A stretch of 7,065 bases of DNA. It comes from Bacillota bacterium. Lineage in GTDB: Bacteria; Bacillota; Clostridia; Christensenellales; Aristaeellaceae. The position numbers and the translations under genes are program-made. The stretch is from the NCBI GenBank assembly GCA_023415715.1, contig JAEZJP010000203.1, forward strand, positions 1-7,065, in the 5' to 3' direction. How positions within the stretch are numbered: position 1 is the stretch's first letter; each line of letters begins with the position of its first letter. The notes below the pieces were generated by a model that did not search any database, was not told where the DNA came from, and saw only the letters and a list, made by a program, of their open reading frames with translations. This document shows positions 1-5,906 of this stretch, one piece after another.

Positions 1-360
1 AAAAGCCAGGCGTTGGGCCATGCGTTCCACATCACCAGCGATGAAGCCATGACATGGGATGCATACCTGAATATTATTGCATCCGCCGTCAAAGAGAAGG
101 CGGAGATTGTACATATCGCATCCGAAACTATCTCGCGGCGGCTGCCTGAACAGCGGGATGCGCTCATCGGCGACAAGGCTCAAACAGCCATCTTTGACAA
201 TACAAAGATCAAAACGTTCGTGCCGGGCTTTGTGGCCACTATACCCTTTGAAACGGGTATCCGCCGGACGCTCGCATGGTACGTAAGCCATCCGGACTGG
301 CTGGGCTATGATATGGAGTGGGATGCCGCGATGGATGAGCTGGTGGAAAAGTACTGTTGA
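1..360 (+). CDS. SDR-family NAD-dependent epimerase/dehydratase, C-terminal part (5' end outside window)
   Basis: The reading frame is open from base 1 and ends at TGA 358-360, giving the last 119 residues. The start lies upstream of the window, so the TTG at 13 is not a real start. The piece resembles the C-terminal substrate-binding part of extended short-chain dehydrogenase/reductases (nucleotide-sugar epimerase/dehydratase type): HITSDEAMTWDAY (residues 10-22), the IFDNTKIKTFVPGF stretch (64-77), a block frequent in this group, and PFETGIRRTLAWY (82-94). The Rossmann nucleotide-binding motif and the YxxxK catalytic pair would be in the missing N-terminal part, so substrate and reaction cannot be read. 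The protein would be cytoplasmic. No intrinsic terminator follows directly; the next 386 bp hold repeat structures. The family call is fairly firm, the exact function unknown. Confidence 0.8.
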   Translation, partial: KSQALGHAFHITSDEAMTWDAYLNIIASAVKEKAEIVHIASETISRRLPEQRDALIGDKAQTAIFDNTKIKTFVPGFVATIPFETGIRRTLAWYVSHPDWLGYDMEWDAAMDELVEKYC

Positions 361-462
361 GATTATGTCCTTAAGTTGAATTAATTTCGTTCTAGTACTC
401 TGGCAACTACAGAAGCAACAAATTGGATGATCCTCTGTAGAGAAGCGGATAAACAAACAACG

Positions 463-542
463 CTGTAGGGGCGATTTGTAATCGCCCGCATGTTGCGGTC
501 AGGATATGTTGCATAGCGGGCTATTACAAATCGCCCCTACAG
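463..542. repeat. 80-bp near-perfect palindrome (interspersed-repeat-like)
   Basis: The arms at 463-489 and 516-542 are complementary at 26 of 27 positions around a 26-bp centre (490-515). The outer end is CTGTAGGGGCGATTTG. Each arm is also a small hairpin by itself: GGGCGATT (469-476), loop TGT, AATCGCCC (480-487) is perfect, and the copy in the right arm has one mismatch. Palindromes starting TGTAGGGGCG and ending CGCCCCTACA recall intergenic repeats of clostridial and related genomes, from memory rather than a search. It sits inside the larger inverted repeat 393-721. No clear target duplication flanks it. As RNA it would form a long stem or two smaller ones. No protein is encoded. Confidence 0.7.
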
Positions 543-555
543 ACTTCAGGAGAAG

Positions 556-711
556 ATGAATGGGTTTTTCAGGCAATCACATTCCCCATCGGATAAGCCA
601 ACAGAATACGGTTTCGCAGGTTGGATATTAATTGTCCGCATAGACTTGGTAGCCAGGCTGAAACAGGTTTGCAATATGCAATCATCCATATTCCGTTACT
701 TCTGTAGTTGA
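556..711 (+). CDS. Possible 51-aa small ORF inside the inverted-repeat element (doubtful)
   Basis: An ATG at 556 is followed by 51 sense codons to TGA 709-711. AGGAG at 548-552 lies 3 nt before the ATG, closer than usual. The product is basic with a short hydrophobic patch around residues 20-34 and ends in an aromatic/Cys-rich tail (FRYFCS). I recognise no family. The 3' end runs through the right arm of the inverted repeat, so part of the 'coding' sequence is repeat DNA, and the opposite strand is also open for about the same length. It is listed only because it has an SD-like sequence; chance is the more likely explanation. Confidence 0.12.
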   Translation: MNGFFRQSHSPSDKPTEYGFAGWILIVRIDLVARLKQVCNMQSSIFRYFCS

Positions 712-746
712 CAGCCCACTAATACTTGAACGGAGTTGAAAATACA

Positions 747-1211
747 ATGAGCAAAAAAAGCAAATCAAAGCAATTTGTACTTGATCCCCAGTTCAAAAAG
801 GACACTGATGAGAGGTACGGCCATACAGTTGATCTTTCTGATATGCCGGATGACATGAGAATGTCCGCGAAACTTATAGCAATAGCCGAACCTTTCCATG
901 AGAGCGGACTTGGTTTTACTATTCTGTATGATTGCGCGACAATCGCGTGGAACGAATGTTTACGAGAAGATCATAACAAGAAAATAGATTATTTGTTACA
1001 TAACATGCTCCTCAACTTTGCGAATTACAGGGGCATGATTGACATGTTGAAAAAGAGAAAGAGGCTGCTGTTTCCTGGTGATATCAGAGGTATAAAAGAA
1101 GTCGCGATTATCAATAAGGGCGATGGCGATTTAAGCGTCAACGTCGTGTCTGGCATGGATATGGAGTTTATGGTCAAAGCCGCAATAAAGAGACTGGAAA
1201 ATATGAAATAA
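747..1211 (+). CDS. Hypothetical protein, 154 aa
   Basis: I do not recognise this protein. The ATG at 747 is preferred because GGAG (732-735) lies 11 nt upstream; the in-frame TTG at 726 lies before that site and has no ribosome binding site of its own. The N-terminus is strongly basic (five lysines in residues 3-8), followed by an acidic DLSDMPDD segment (29-36), a probably helical, mildly hydrophobic middle (40-100), a basic KKRKRLLF patch (102-109), and a C-terminal IINKGDGDLSVNVVSG stretch (121-136) that could be a beta hairpin. Methionine is frequent (about 11), and there are two cysteines (63, 71). No signal peptide or clear membrane helix is seen, so a soluble cytoplasmic protein is likely. 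The gene is more A+T-rich than the rpoD operon, suggesting acquired DNA. It stands alone, with gaps of 386 and 245 bp on either side. Confidence 0.65.
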   Translation: MSKKSKSKQFVLDPQFKKDTDERYGHTVDLSDMPDDMRMSAKLIAIAEPFHESGLGFTILYDCATIAWNECLREDHNKKIDYLLHNMLLNFANYRGMIDMLKKRKRLLFPGDIRGIKEVAIINKGDGDLSVNVVSGMDMEFMVKAAIKRLENMK

Positions 1212-1389
1212 AGTAACGGGGAGAATAGTTGGTGTGTGGAATACGGTTGCATATTTATGTAAAAGTCTCTTGCGGAGGCGGGAGTTTAACAATAGGGTTA
1301 CGAAAGACCCTTTATACAGCGATGTATGATACCATTTCAAATAATCGAAGCACCAATCAATATCAACGCTTTTGTGATAAATAAACTAT

Positions 1390-1405
1390 GCACACTGTAG
1401 TGTGC
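1390..1405. promoter_or_regulatory. 16-bp dyad, possible operator upstream of the GNAT gene
   Basis: GCACACT (1390-1396) and AGTGTGC (1399-1405) are perfect inverted copies separated by only GT. The two-base centre is too short for a stable RNA hairpin loop but suits a dimeric DNA-binding repressor. It lies 51 bp before the ATG of the acetyltransferase gene at 1457, where an operator would be expected. No confident -35/-10 pair could be placed next to it, and no regulator gene is adjacent. The rest of the 1212-1456 gap shows only a short GGGT/ACCC stem around 1295-1310, too weak to call a terminator. Confidence 0.3.
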
Positions 1406-1456
1406 GTGGTCGGACTCACCTTCTGAGATCATATTCATAAACCGGAAAGGAGCTCT

Positions 1457-1897
1457 ATGGAAATCAAACCGATCACGAACAACGATGATTTGTGGCATCC
1501 GGTCATGGAATATGCAAAAAACTGCTCGTGGCGGGCTGGTCCATATCTTGCCAAGCAAATGCAGAACAATGGATTCGCGGACTGGGAAAGAGTTTTTGCT
1601 GTTACGGAAGGCTCAGCGATTGCAGGCTATTGTACGCTTGCAAAAACGGATTGTATCCCCGATGTCGCATACACGCCTTATATTGGTTTTGTATTTGTCG
1701 GTGAGGAATACCGGGGCCACCGCTTGAGCGAGCGAATGCTAAACTGTGCGACCGATTATGCGAAAAAGATTGGATTTGCAAAAGTCTTTCTTGTTAGCGG
1801 TGAGAGAGGCCTGTATGAGAAGTATGGTTTTGTCAAAATAGATTACAAAAAGGATTTCTGGGGAAATGATGAGCAGATATTCTTTAAATACACATAA
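1457..1897 (+). CDS. GNAT family N-acetyltransferase
   Basis: This 146-aa single-domain protein has the length and layout of a GNAT acetyltransferase, which moves an acetyl group from acetyl-CoA to an amine. The central strand and acetyl-CoA loop (motif A) are at residues 75-98: YIGFVFVGEEYRGHRLSERM. The usual R-x-x-G-x-G/A loop reads R86-G-H-R-L-S91, a variant with both later small residues changed. Motif B is GLYEKYGF (118-125), with the usual aromatic pair near the CoA. The N-terminal half has SWRAGPYLAKQM (24-35), likely on the substrate side. No signal peptide is seen. The start is set by AAAGGAG (1446-1452), 4 nt from the ATG. The gene faces the zinc-ribbon gene convergently and shares a terminator with it. 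The acceptor substrate cannot be predicted. Confidence 0.88.
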   Translation: MEIKPITNNDDLWHPVMEYAKNCSWRAGPYLAKQMQNNGFADWERVFAVTEGSAIAGYCTLAKTDCIPDVAYTPYIGFVFVGEEYRGHRLSERMLNCATDYAKKIGFAKVFLVSGERGLYEKYGFVKIDYKKDFWGNDEQIFFKYT

Positions 1898-1921
1898 GCT
1901 TACATCATAGGTGTCTATTCA

Positions 1922-1950
1922 AAAACCCACACCGCTAAGGCGTGGGTTTT
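1922..1950. terminator. Bidirectional intrinsic terminator between convergent genes
   Basis: AAAACCCAC (1922-1930) pairs perfectly with GTGGGTTTT (1942-1950) around an 11-nt loop. On the plus strand the stem ends in TTTT, followed by GCTTT; on the minus strand it ends in a TTTTT run. It lies 24 bp after the stop of the acetyltransferase gene and 22 bp after the stop of the minus-strand zinc-ribbon gene, so it can end both transcripts. Confidence 0.85.
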
Positions 1951-1972
1951 GCTTTACTAATGGCAAGCTATG

Positions 1973-2677
1973 TTATTGCAGTATCATCCGCCCGCAGGTT
2001 TCGCACTCCACAATCGTATTGCCTGCTTTGATGGCTCTGAGCACTACCGATGGAAGCGACATGTTGCAGCCACCGCACTGGTCATTTTGCAGCCGTGCCA
2101 TAGGTGGTACGCTGTGCAGCTTGATATTCTTGTATTTTTCCAAATAATCCGGCTGGATGCCCCTGGCCTTTAAATTCGCCAGCGCACGCTGCTTTTCCAA
2201 TGCGGCCATGCGCTCCTTGTATTCCACATCATAGGTGGCCTTCAGCTGGTCAAATTCCGCCTTTACCTTGGCGGCGCGAAGACGCACCTCATGCTGCTGA
2301 TGATCCCTGTCTCCGGCGTCCTTGCGGATGCGTTTCATTTCCTGCTCATAGCCATTGAGGGTATCAAGCAGCTTGCGGGCTTCGTTGGTCTGAAGCCTGG
2401 CATCCTCCATGTTTTGAGGCGGATCTTTTTCCAGCCTGGCGGTCAGCGTCTTCAATTGTTCCTCAGCCCTAATAACGGCATCGCGGATCACATCAATGCG
2501 ATCGCTCATGATCATGACTTCGTTTTCGATGCGCTTGATGGTATTCTGCTGCTCCATTAAAAAATCCCGGCTCTTGACCAGCTTGATACGGTTGGGGGAA
2601 CGGCGGATTTCATTTTCAAGCCGGTCCGCCTCCATGTCCGCCTGCTGATACTCCCAGAGCATTTCCAACTGATCCAT
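1973..2677 (-). CDS. Coiled-coil protein with C-terminal C4-type zinc ribbon
   Basis: The 234-aa product is a long, charged helical coiled coil (about residues 5-180, rich in Glu, Lys, Arg, Leu) followed by a small zinc ribbon near the C-terminus. The zinc ligands are C201-x2-C204 (in QCGGCNM) and C225-x2-C228 (in VECETCGR). This matches the C4-type zinc-ribbon/zf-RING_7 family, widespread in Bacteria; suggested nucleic-acid-binding roles in the family are not settled. The stretch GIQPDYLEKYKNIK (about 173-186) before the ribbon is typical of the family. A very strong AGGAGGT site (complement of 2684-2690) lies 6 nt before the ATG. It is the last gene of the minus-strand unit, 63 bp after the Nif3 gene, and the bidirectional terminator follows its stop. 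Genes of this family often sit next to nif3-like genes in clostridia, which suggests a functional link (inference). Confidence 0.85.
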   Translation of the reverse strand: MDQLEMLWEYQQADMEADRLENEIRRSPNRIKLVKSRDFLMEQQNTIKRIENEVMIMSDRIDVIRDAVIRAEEQLKTLTARLEKDPPQNMEDARLQTNEARKLLDTLNGYEQEMKRIRKDAGDRDHQQHEVRLRAAKVKAEFDQLKATYDVEYKERMAALEKQRALANLKARGIQPDYLEKYKNIKLHSVPPMARLQNDQCGGCNMSLPSVVLRAIKAGNTIVECETCGRMILQ

Positions 2678-2704
2678 GCTTTGACCTCCTCATATTTACA
2701 GGAA

Positions 2705-2726
2705 AGGCGGCTGAATTTGACCGCCT
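2705..2726 (-). other. Small hairpin between the Nif3-like and zinc-ribbon genes
   Basis: AGGCGG (2705-2710) and CCGCCT (2721-2726) form a 6-bp stem with a 10-nt loop, followed on the transcribed minus strand by TTTCC. The T-tract is too short for a convincing terminator, so this could be a weak attenuator, an RNA processing or stability element, or chance. It lies 14 bp after the Nif3-like stop and just before the strong ribosome binding site of the next gene. Confidence 0.25.
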
Positions 2727-2740
2727 ATCCCTGACACAGG

Positions 2741-3517
2741 CTATTGATTGAGCGCCCCGGGATAGGAAACGCCCGAAAAATGGTTAATTTCCACTGAGTA
2801 TTGTAACCTATCCAAACCCTTTTGTAAACAGCCGCCAAAGGCTTGAAGGCCAGGCGCTTCCGTGGCGTAATGGCCGCCTTCCAGCAGAACCATCCCCTGC
2901 GCCACGGCGTCAATGGCGTTGTGATGGCGCACTTCACCGGTAAGATATGCCTGTGCGCCTAAGTCTGCGGCTTCTGTGAATCCCTCGTCATACGCGCCGC
3001 TGCCTACGGCAATGGTATGAATCCTTTTTTCCGGGCTGCCATACAAACGCACAGGAGCATTCAGAAGCCGGGAAGCCAAATCCCGCAATTCTCCCGCCGT
3101 CATTTGGGACGGAAGATCCCCGCAGCGCAAAAAACCTTCGCCCCGCATGCTTGTAAGGGAAAACATCTGCCCCAGCACATCATTGATGCCTCCCGGCGCC
3201 CTGTCCAGATTCGTATGGGCGCTGATCAGTGCAATGTGGCTGCGGATCAGCGCGCACAACACTTTCCCTTCCGAATCATCCTCCCGAAGGTTCTTTCTTG
3301 CGTGGAACATAAGGGGATGGTGGGTTAGGATCAGTTCAGCACGAAGATGCCTGGCTTCCTCTACCACCTCCAGGGTGCAGTCCAGTGCCGTTAAAATACG
3401 GGTGACGGGCGCGTCGAACCGGCCTGCCAAAAGGCCAACGTTGTCATACTCTTCCGCTGTTTGGAATGGCGCGAAACCATCCACCCAGTCGTATACGGCC
3501 TTTACGGTCAGTATCAT
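2741..3517 (-). CDS. Nif3-like dinuclear metal center protein (GTP cyclohydrolase 1 type 2-like, YqfO family), short form
   Basis: The 258-aa product has the family's metal-site motifs: LTHHPLMF with H66 and H67, SAHTNLD with H101 and D105, and a C-terminal EGGHYATE with H216 and E220; TGEVRHHNAIDA (193-204) is also characteristic. The N-terminal block AEEYDNVGLLAG (21-32) is the usual family opening. The family forms ring-shaped oligomers with a two-metal centre; its reaction is not firmly known despite the 'GTP cyclohydrolase 1 type 2' label. The length indicates the short form, without the PII-like domain inserted in B. subtilis YqfO. ATG 3515-3517 overlaps the trmK stop as ATGA, and CGGGAGG (complement of 3525-3530) lies 7 nt upstream, so translation is probably coupled. 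The pairing with trmK matches B. subtilis yqfN-yqfO. Confidence 0.93.
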   Translation of the reverse strand: MILTVKAVYDWVDGFAPFQTAEEYDNVGLLAGRFDAPVTRILTALDCTLEVVEEARHLRAELILTHHPLMFHARKNLREDDSEGKVLCALIRSHIALISAHTNLDRAPGGINDVLGQMFSLTSMRGEGFLRCGDLPSQMTAGELRDLASRLLNAPVRLYGSPEKRIHTIAVGSGAYDEGFTEAADLGAQAYLTGEVRHHNAIDAVAQGMVLLEGGHYATEAPGLQAFGGCLQKGLDRLQYSVEINHFSGVSYPGALNQ

Positions 3518-4215
3518 ATCAATTCCTCCCGTATGTAAGCGTCAAGCCGCGTATATTCCGCCATGCGCTTATCATCGTCTCCTGCATCCTTAAGAGCATT
3601 AAGCGCAGTATATGCCACTCGCTGCCGCCAAAGCAGGTAATCCTGAAATAGAGGTGCCCGCTCCTTGATCAGGCACGGACCAAGAAGCAGTTCCTTTTCA
3701 GTATACACAGCGTCTCCCGGCAACGCCTGCAATATCACATAAAACCGTCCTCCGGACCGGGTGACGGATTCTTTGGCGATTTGGTAGCCGATTTGGTGAA
3801 GTACTTCCCGCACCTTGTAAAGTTCCGTGTGGGGTGACAGGATCAAAGCGGCCCCTTGCAGCCTTATAGGCGCCGCGGTCAGGATGGCGCACATGGTGTC
3901 CCCGCCCATGCCCAGCAGGCTGACTGCCTGAGCAGGTTCATGAAGGGCATCCAGCCCGTCGGCCTGAATGAATGCAGCCCTGTGATCGAAGTGATGGCGG
4001 GTGATCAATTCCCTGGCTTTTGAAAGAGCCGGTGCGCTGATATCCGATACCACCATACGCTCACACCGCCCCGAGGCCAGCAGATATAGGGGAAGCCGGC
4101 CGTGATCGGTGCCAATGTCCGCTCCCAGCCGGCAAGAGGGAAACAGTCCGGCAGCAGCCAAAAGTCTTTCATCAAGATTGGGCAGGCGCAGGCGAACCGC
4201 CTCCTTCCAACGCAT
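3514..4215 (-). CDS. trmK: tRNA (adenine(22)-N(1))-methyltransferase TrmK
   Basis: TrmK methylates N1 of A22 in tRNA using S-adenosylmethionine. In the 233-aa frame from ATG 4215, the SAM-binding motif I is GADIGTDHGRLPLYLL (31-46), followed by VVSDISAPALSKAREL (55-70), IQADGLDAL (83-91) and the family motif LLGMGGDTM (100-108); SGGRFYVILQA (154-164) lies at the end of the Rossmann domain, and a helical C-terminal domain (about 165-233) follows. The 3' end overlaps the Nif3-like start as ATGA. The start is uncertain. ATG 4215 has no ribosome binding site at a proper distance, while a perfect AAGGAGG (4200-4206) lies downstream of it and 8 nt before an in-frame CTG at 4191. Starting there gives 225 aa, closer to the usual beginning of the family. 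Either start overlaps the upstream MutS-like gene, by 44 or 20 nt. Confidence 0.92.
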   Translation of the reverse strand: MRWKEAVRLRLPNLDERLLAAAGLFPSCRLGADIGTDHGRLPLYLLASGRCERMVVSDISAPALSKARELITRHHFDHRAAFIQADGLDALHEPAQAVSLLGMGGDTMCAILTAAPIRLQGAALILSPHTELYKVREVLHQIGYQIAKESVTRSGGRFYVILQALPGDAVYTEKELLLGPCLIKERAPLFQDYLLWRQRVAYTALNALKDAGDDDKRMAEYTRLDAYIREELI

Positions 4216-5872
4216 CCGCAGTGGACCAGCGGTGTTCCTTCTCAAAGGAATTTACCATTTCCATTGCTTCCTTGACCACGGGACCTGGAAAATCAAAAGC
4301 CTGCAGCAAGAGTAATGCATTTCGCGTGTGGGAAGGGCCGGTTCGCAGTTTGTAATCAAAATGAATGCTCTTGTCTTTCAGCTCTTCCTGAAAATGATAG
4401 TTGTCATACAGGCCGTTTAAGATCGCAGTCAGCTCGATGTCGTGGGTGGCGGCGACACATAAGCTGTTTCCCTGCTGAAGGCTTCTTAAGACCGCCGCGG
4501 ATGCAGCAATGCGTTCAACGGTATTGGTTCCCCTCAATATCTCGTCCACAAAGCACAGGCAGGGGGAGGATTTTACCGCCTGCAAAATGCGCCGGAAGGA
4601 CTTCACTTCCACCACAAAATAGCTTTCACCGCCCGCAAGATTGTCCCTTAATGCCATGGAGGACATCACCCTGGACAAGGGTAGTGCGAAGGATGCGGCG
4701 GAGCAGGTGTGTACGGACTGGGCCAGGATGGCATTCACCGCCAGGGTCTTAATGAACGTGGATTTGCCCGAAGCGTTGGAGCCGGTGATCAGTACACCGT
4801 GCTGAAAACTGGCGCTGTTACCCACACCGTTTTCCAGCAGCGGGTGCACGGCGTCATTCACCTCCAAGGCCATCTGCTCATGAAAATGGGGGAGGCAAAA
4901 CCGATGCAGGCTTTTGCGAAGGGAAAGGGTGGCGATCATAACATCCAGCCGGCCTATAGCCTCATATAGGCTTTTCAATTCACCGGTATGTTTCGCAATG
5001 TGCGCCATGACCCGGTTGTAGGCGTGCAGCTCGGTAAGGAAAAACACTTGTACAAACATCATGATCCCACCTATATCGCCTGCCACCATACCTTCCTGCA
5101 CAGCACCGGAAAAAGCGCCGCGCAGATGGGAAAAGGGCTTGTATGCCTGCTGCATGGCTGCCTGCTGTTCGCCGAGTCCGGGCATGGGCAGGCGGGTGAA
5201 CTTTCTTACGCACCAGAGAAGCGACTTGGTATAGCGTATGGTATGCAGCCTACCTTGCAGCCTTTTGCCGCCCCAGTAATACAGGGCGGCATTCAGGATC
5301 AGCGCGGGAAGCAGTGCCATGATGGCTGCACCTGTCGGAACCGAAAGGAAAAACAGTATGGCCGCTGCCAGCGGCAGGATGGCGGCTATACGCAAAAGGC
5401 CGGCATAAGGCAGGCGGTAGCTGTCCGGATGAAGCAAAAGTTCAGTCATCCCGCTTTCGCTGTTTTTGCCAAGCTCAGCAAGCAAAGATTGTATTTTCAG
5501 GCGCAGGTCCGGGTTTTCGTCAAGGGCAGACAGCACCTGTTCCCAATCATCCTCTGTCCCATGAAGGGAGCGCAGCCTTAAATACAGCATTTCTTCTCCG
5601 GGCGTCGTAAGGCAGGAATTGATCCTGTGAAACACCCGGTCCATGTCCAGGTCGCTCCAGGTGATGTCGTCCACCTCACGGCCTGCTTCCGTCTTTTGAA
5701 GCTCCCATTGGGTGCGAAGGCTCTCCATGTCCTCCTGCGGGTGCTCCCAAATTGTGCCGAAACGGGCTGATGCATCATCCCTGCGCTGCCTCGCCGCCCG
5801 CAGAGAAGAAGATATGGCATATATAAAGTAGGCAGGCAGGACCAGAAGAAGCAGCAATCCATACGAGGCCAT
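4172..5872 (-). CDS. MutS family ATPase-domain protein with predicted membrane segments
   Basis: The 566-aa product ends in a complete MutS-type ABC ATPase domain: Walker A GSNASGKST (364-372), the MutS signature-like ALRDNLAGGESYFVVEVKS (407-425), Walker B CLCFVDEILRGT (438-449) with catalytic E444, and the H-loop THDIELT (476-482). The N-terminal mismatch-binding domain of true MutS is absent. Instead there is a hydrophobic N-terminal helix (about 4-20) followed by an Arg-rich segment, and a hydrophobic pair around 158-200, so membrane anchoring is likely; a weaker hydrophobic stretch lies at 264-280. A MutS core-like helical region (about 205-340) joins these to the ATPase. The protein should not be assumed to repair mismatches. 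Its start has AAAGG (complement of 5881-5885) 8 nt before the ATG. It lies between rpoD and trmK, an extra gene relative to the common order. The C-terminal tail (GGGSPAPAQS) overlaps trmK. Confidence 0.88.
   Translation of the reverse strand: MASYGLLLLLVLPAYFIYAISSSLRAARQRRDDASARFGTIWEHPQEDMESLRTQWELQKTEAGREVDDITWSDLDMDRVFHRINSCLTTPGEEMLYLRLRSLHGTEDDWEQVLSALDENPDLRLKIQSLLAELGKNSESGMTELLLHPDSYRLPYAGLLRIAAILPLAAAILFFLSVPTGAAIMALLPALILNAALYYWGGKRLQGRLHTIRYTKSLLWCVRKFTRLPMPGLGEQQAAMQQAYKPFSHLRGAFSGAVQEGMVAGDIGGIMMFVQVFFLTELHAYNRVMAHIAKHTGELKSLYEAIGRLDVMIATLSLRKSLHRFCLPHFHEQMALEVNDAVHPLLENGVGNSASFQHGVLITGSNASGKSTFIKTLAVNAILAQSVHTCSAASFALPLSRVMSSMALRDNLAGGESYFVVEVKSFRRILQAVKSSPCLCFVDEILRGTNTVERIAASAAVLRSLQQGNSLCVAATHDIELTAILNGLYDNYHFQEELKDKSIHFDYKLRTGPSHTRNALLLLQAFDFPGPVVKEAMEMVNSFEKEHRWSTADALEGGGSPAPAQS
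4200..4206 (-). promoter_or_regulatory. Perfect Shine-Dalgarno sequence (AAGGAGG) inside the mutS-like/trmK overlap
   Basis: AAGGAGG on the minus strand lies within the last codons of the MutS-like gene. Downstream in the trmK frame the next codons are GCG, GTT, CGC, CTG, CGC, CTG; the first CTG (4189-4191) is 8 nt away, and no ATG, GTG or TTG falls within normal distance. It either marks a rare CTG start for trmK or promotes coupled re-initiation, or it is chance inside the Glu-Gly-Gly coding sequence of the upstream gene. Confidence 0.4.
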
Positions 5873-5906
5873 AAGCGTATCCTTTCGTATATGTCTTTAT
5901 GCAAGA

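Larger units (their letters stand above)
393..721. mobile_element. Putative MITE-like element with imperfect ~40-bp terminal inverted repeats, bounded by TA
   Basis: The arm at 393-431 is complementary to 681-721: 31 of 39 positions match, with one 2-nt gap. The match includes a perfect 12-mer (CAACTACAGAAG at 404-415, its complement at 699-710) and a perfect 8-mer (TGGATGAT at 424-431, its complement at 681-688). Complementarity stops exactly at TA dinucleotides (393-394 and 720-721), as expected for an insertion that duplicates TA, the target used by IS630/Tc1-mariner type elements. A weaker internal match (GCGGAYAA around 445-452 and 632-639) suggests the symmetry continues inward. No transposase is encoded, so it would be non-autonomous. 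This element and the palindrome inside it account for most of the 386-bp gap at 361-746. The repeat is seen directly; calling it a mobile element is inference. Confidence 0.45.

Noticed and set aside
708..713. TTGACA as a -35 box for the 747-1211 gene
   Set aside because: At 16-18 bp downstream there is only CGGAGT-like sequence (the ribosome binding site region) and no -10 hexamer; the hexamer also lies in the repeat arm, so the match is probably chance.
1212..1257. Short words (AGTAACGG, TTGCATATT) shared with the reverse complement of 672-700, as a possible second copy of the repeat element
   Set aside because: The two words are spaced differently (35 versus 19 bases apart) and the sequence between them does not align, so it is best treated as coincidence.
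1295..1315. GGGT...ACCC followed by TTTAT as a terminator for the 747-1211 gene
   Set aside because: The stem is only 4 bp with an 8-nt loop, too weak to support a call.
3147..3593. 148-codon plus-strand open frame across the nif3/trmK junction
   Set aside because: It runs antisense over two well-supported genes and has no motifs.
4988..5581. 197-codon plus-strand open frame opposite the MutS-like gene
   Set aside because: It is a shadow of a gene with clear ATPase motifs on the other strand; its translation is Gln/Gly/His-rich low-quality sequence with no family resemblance.
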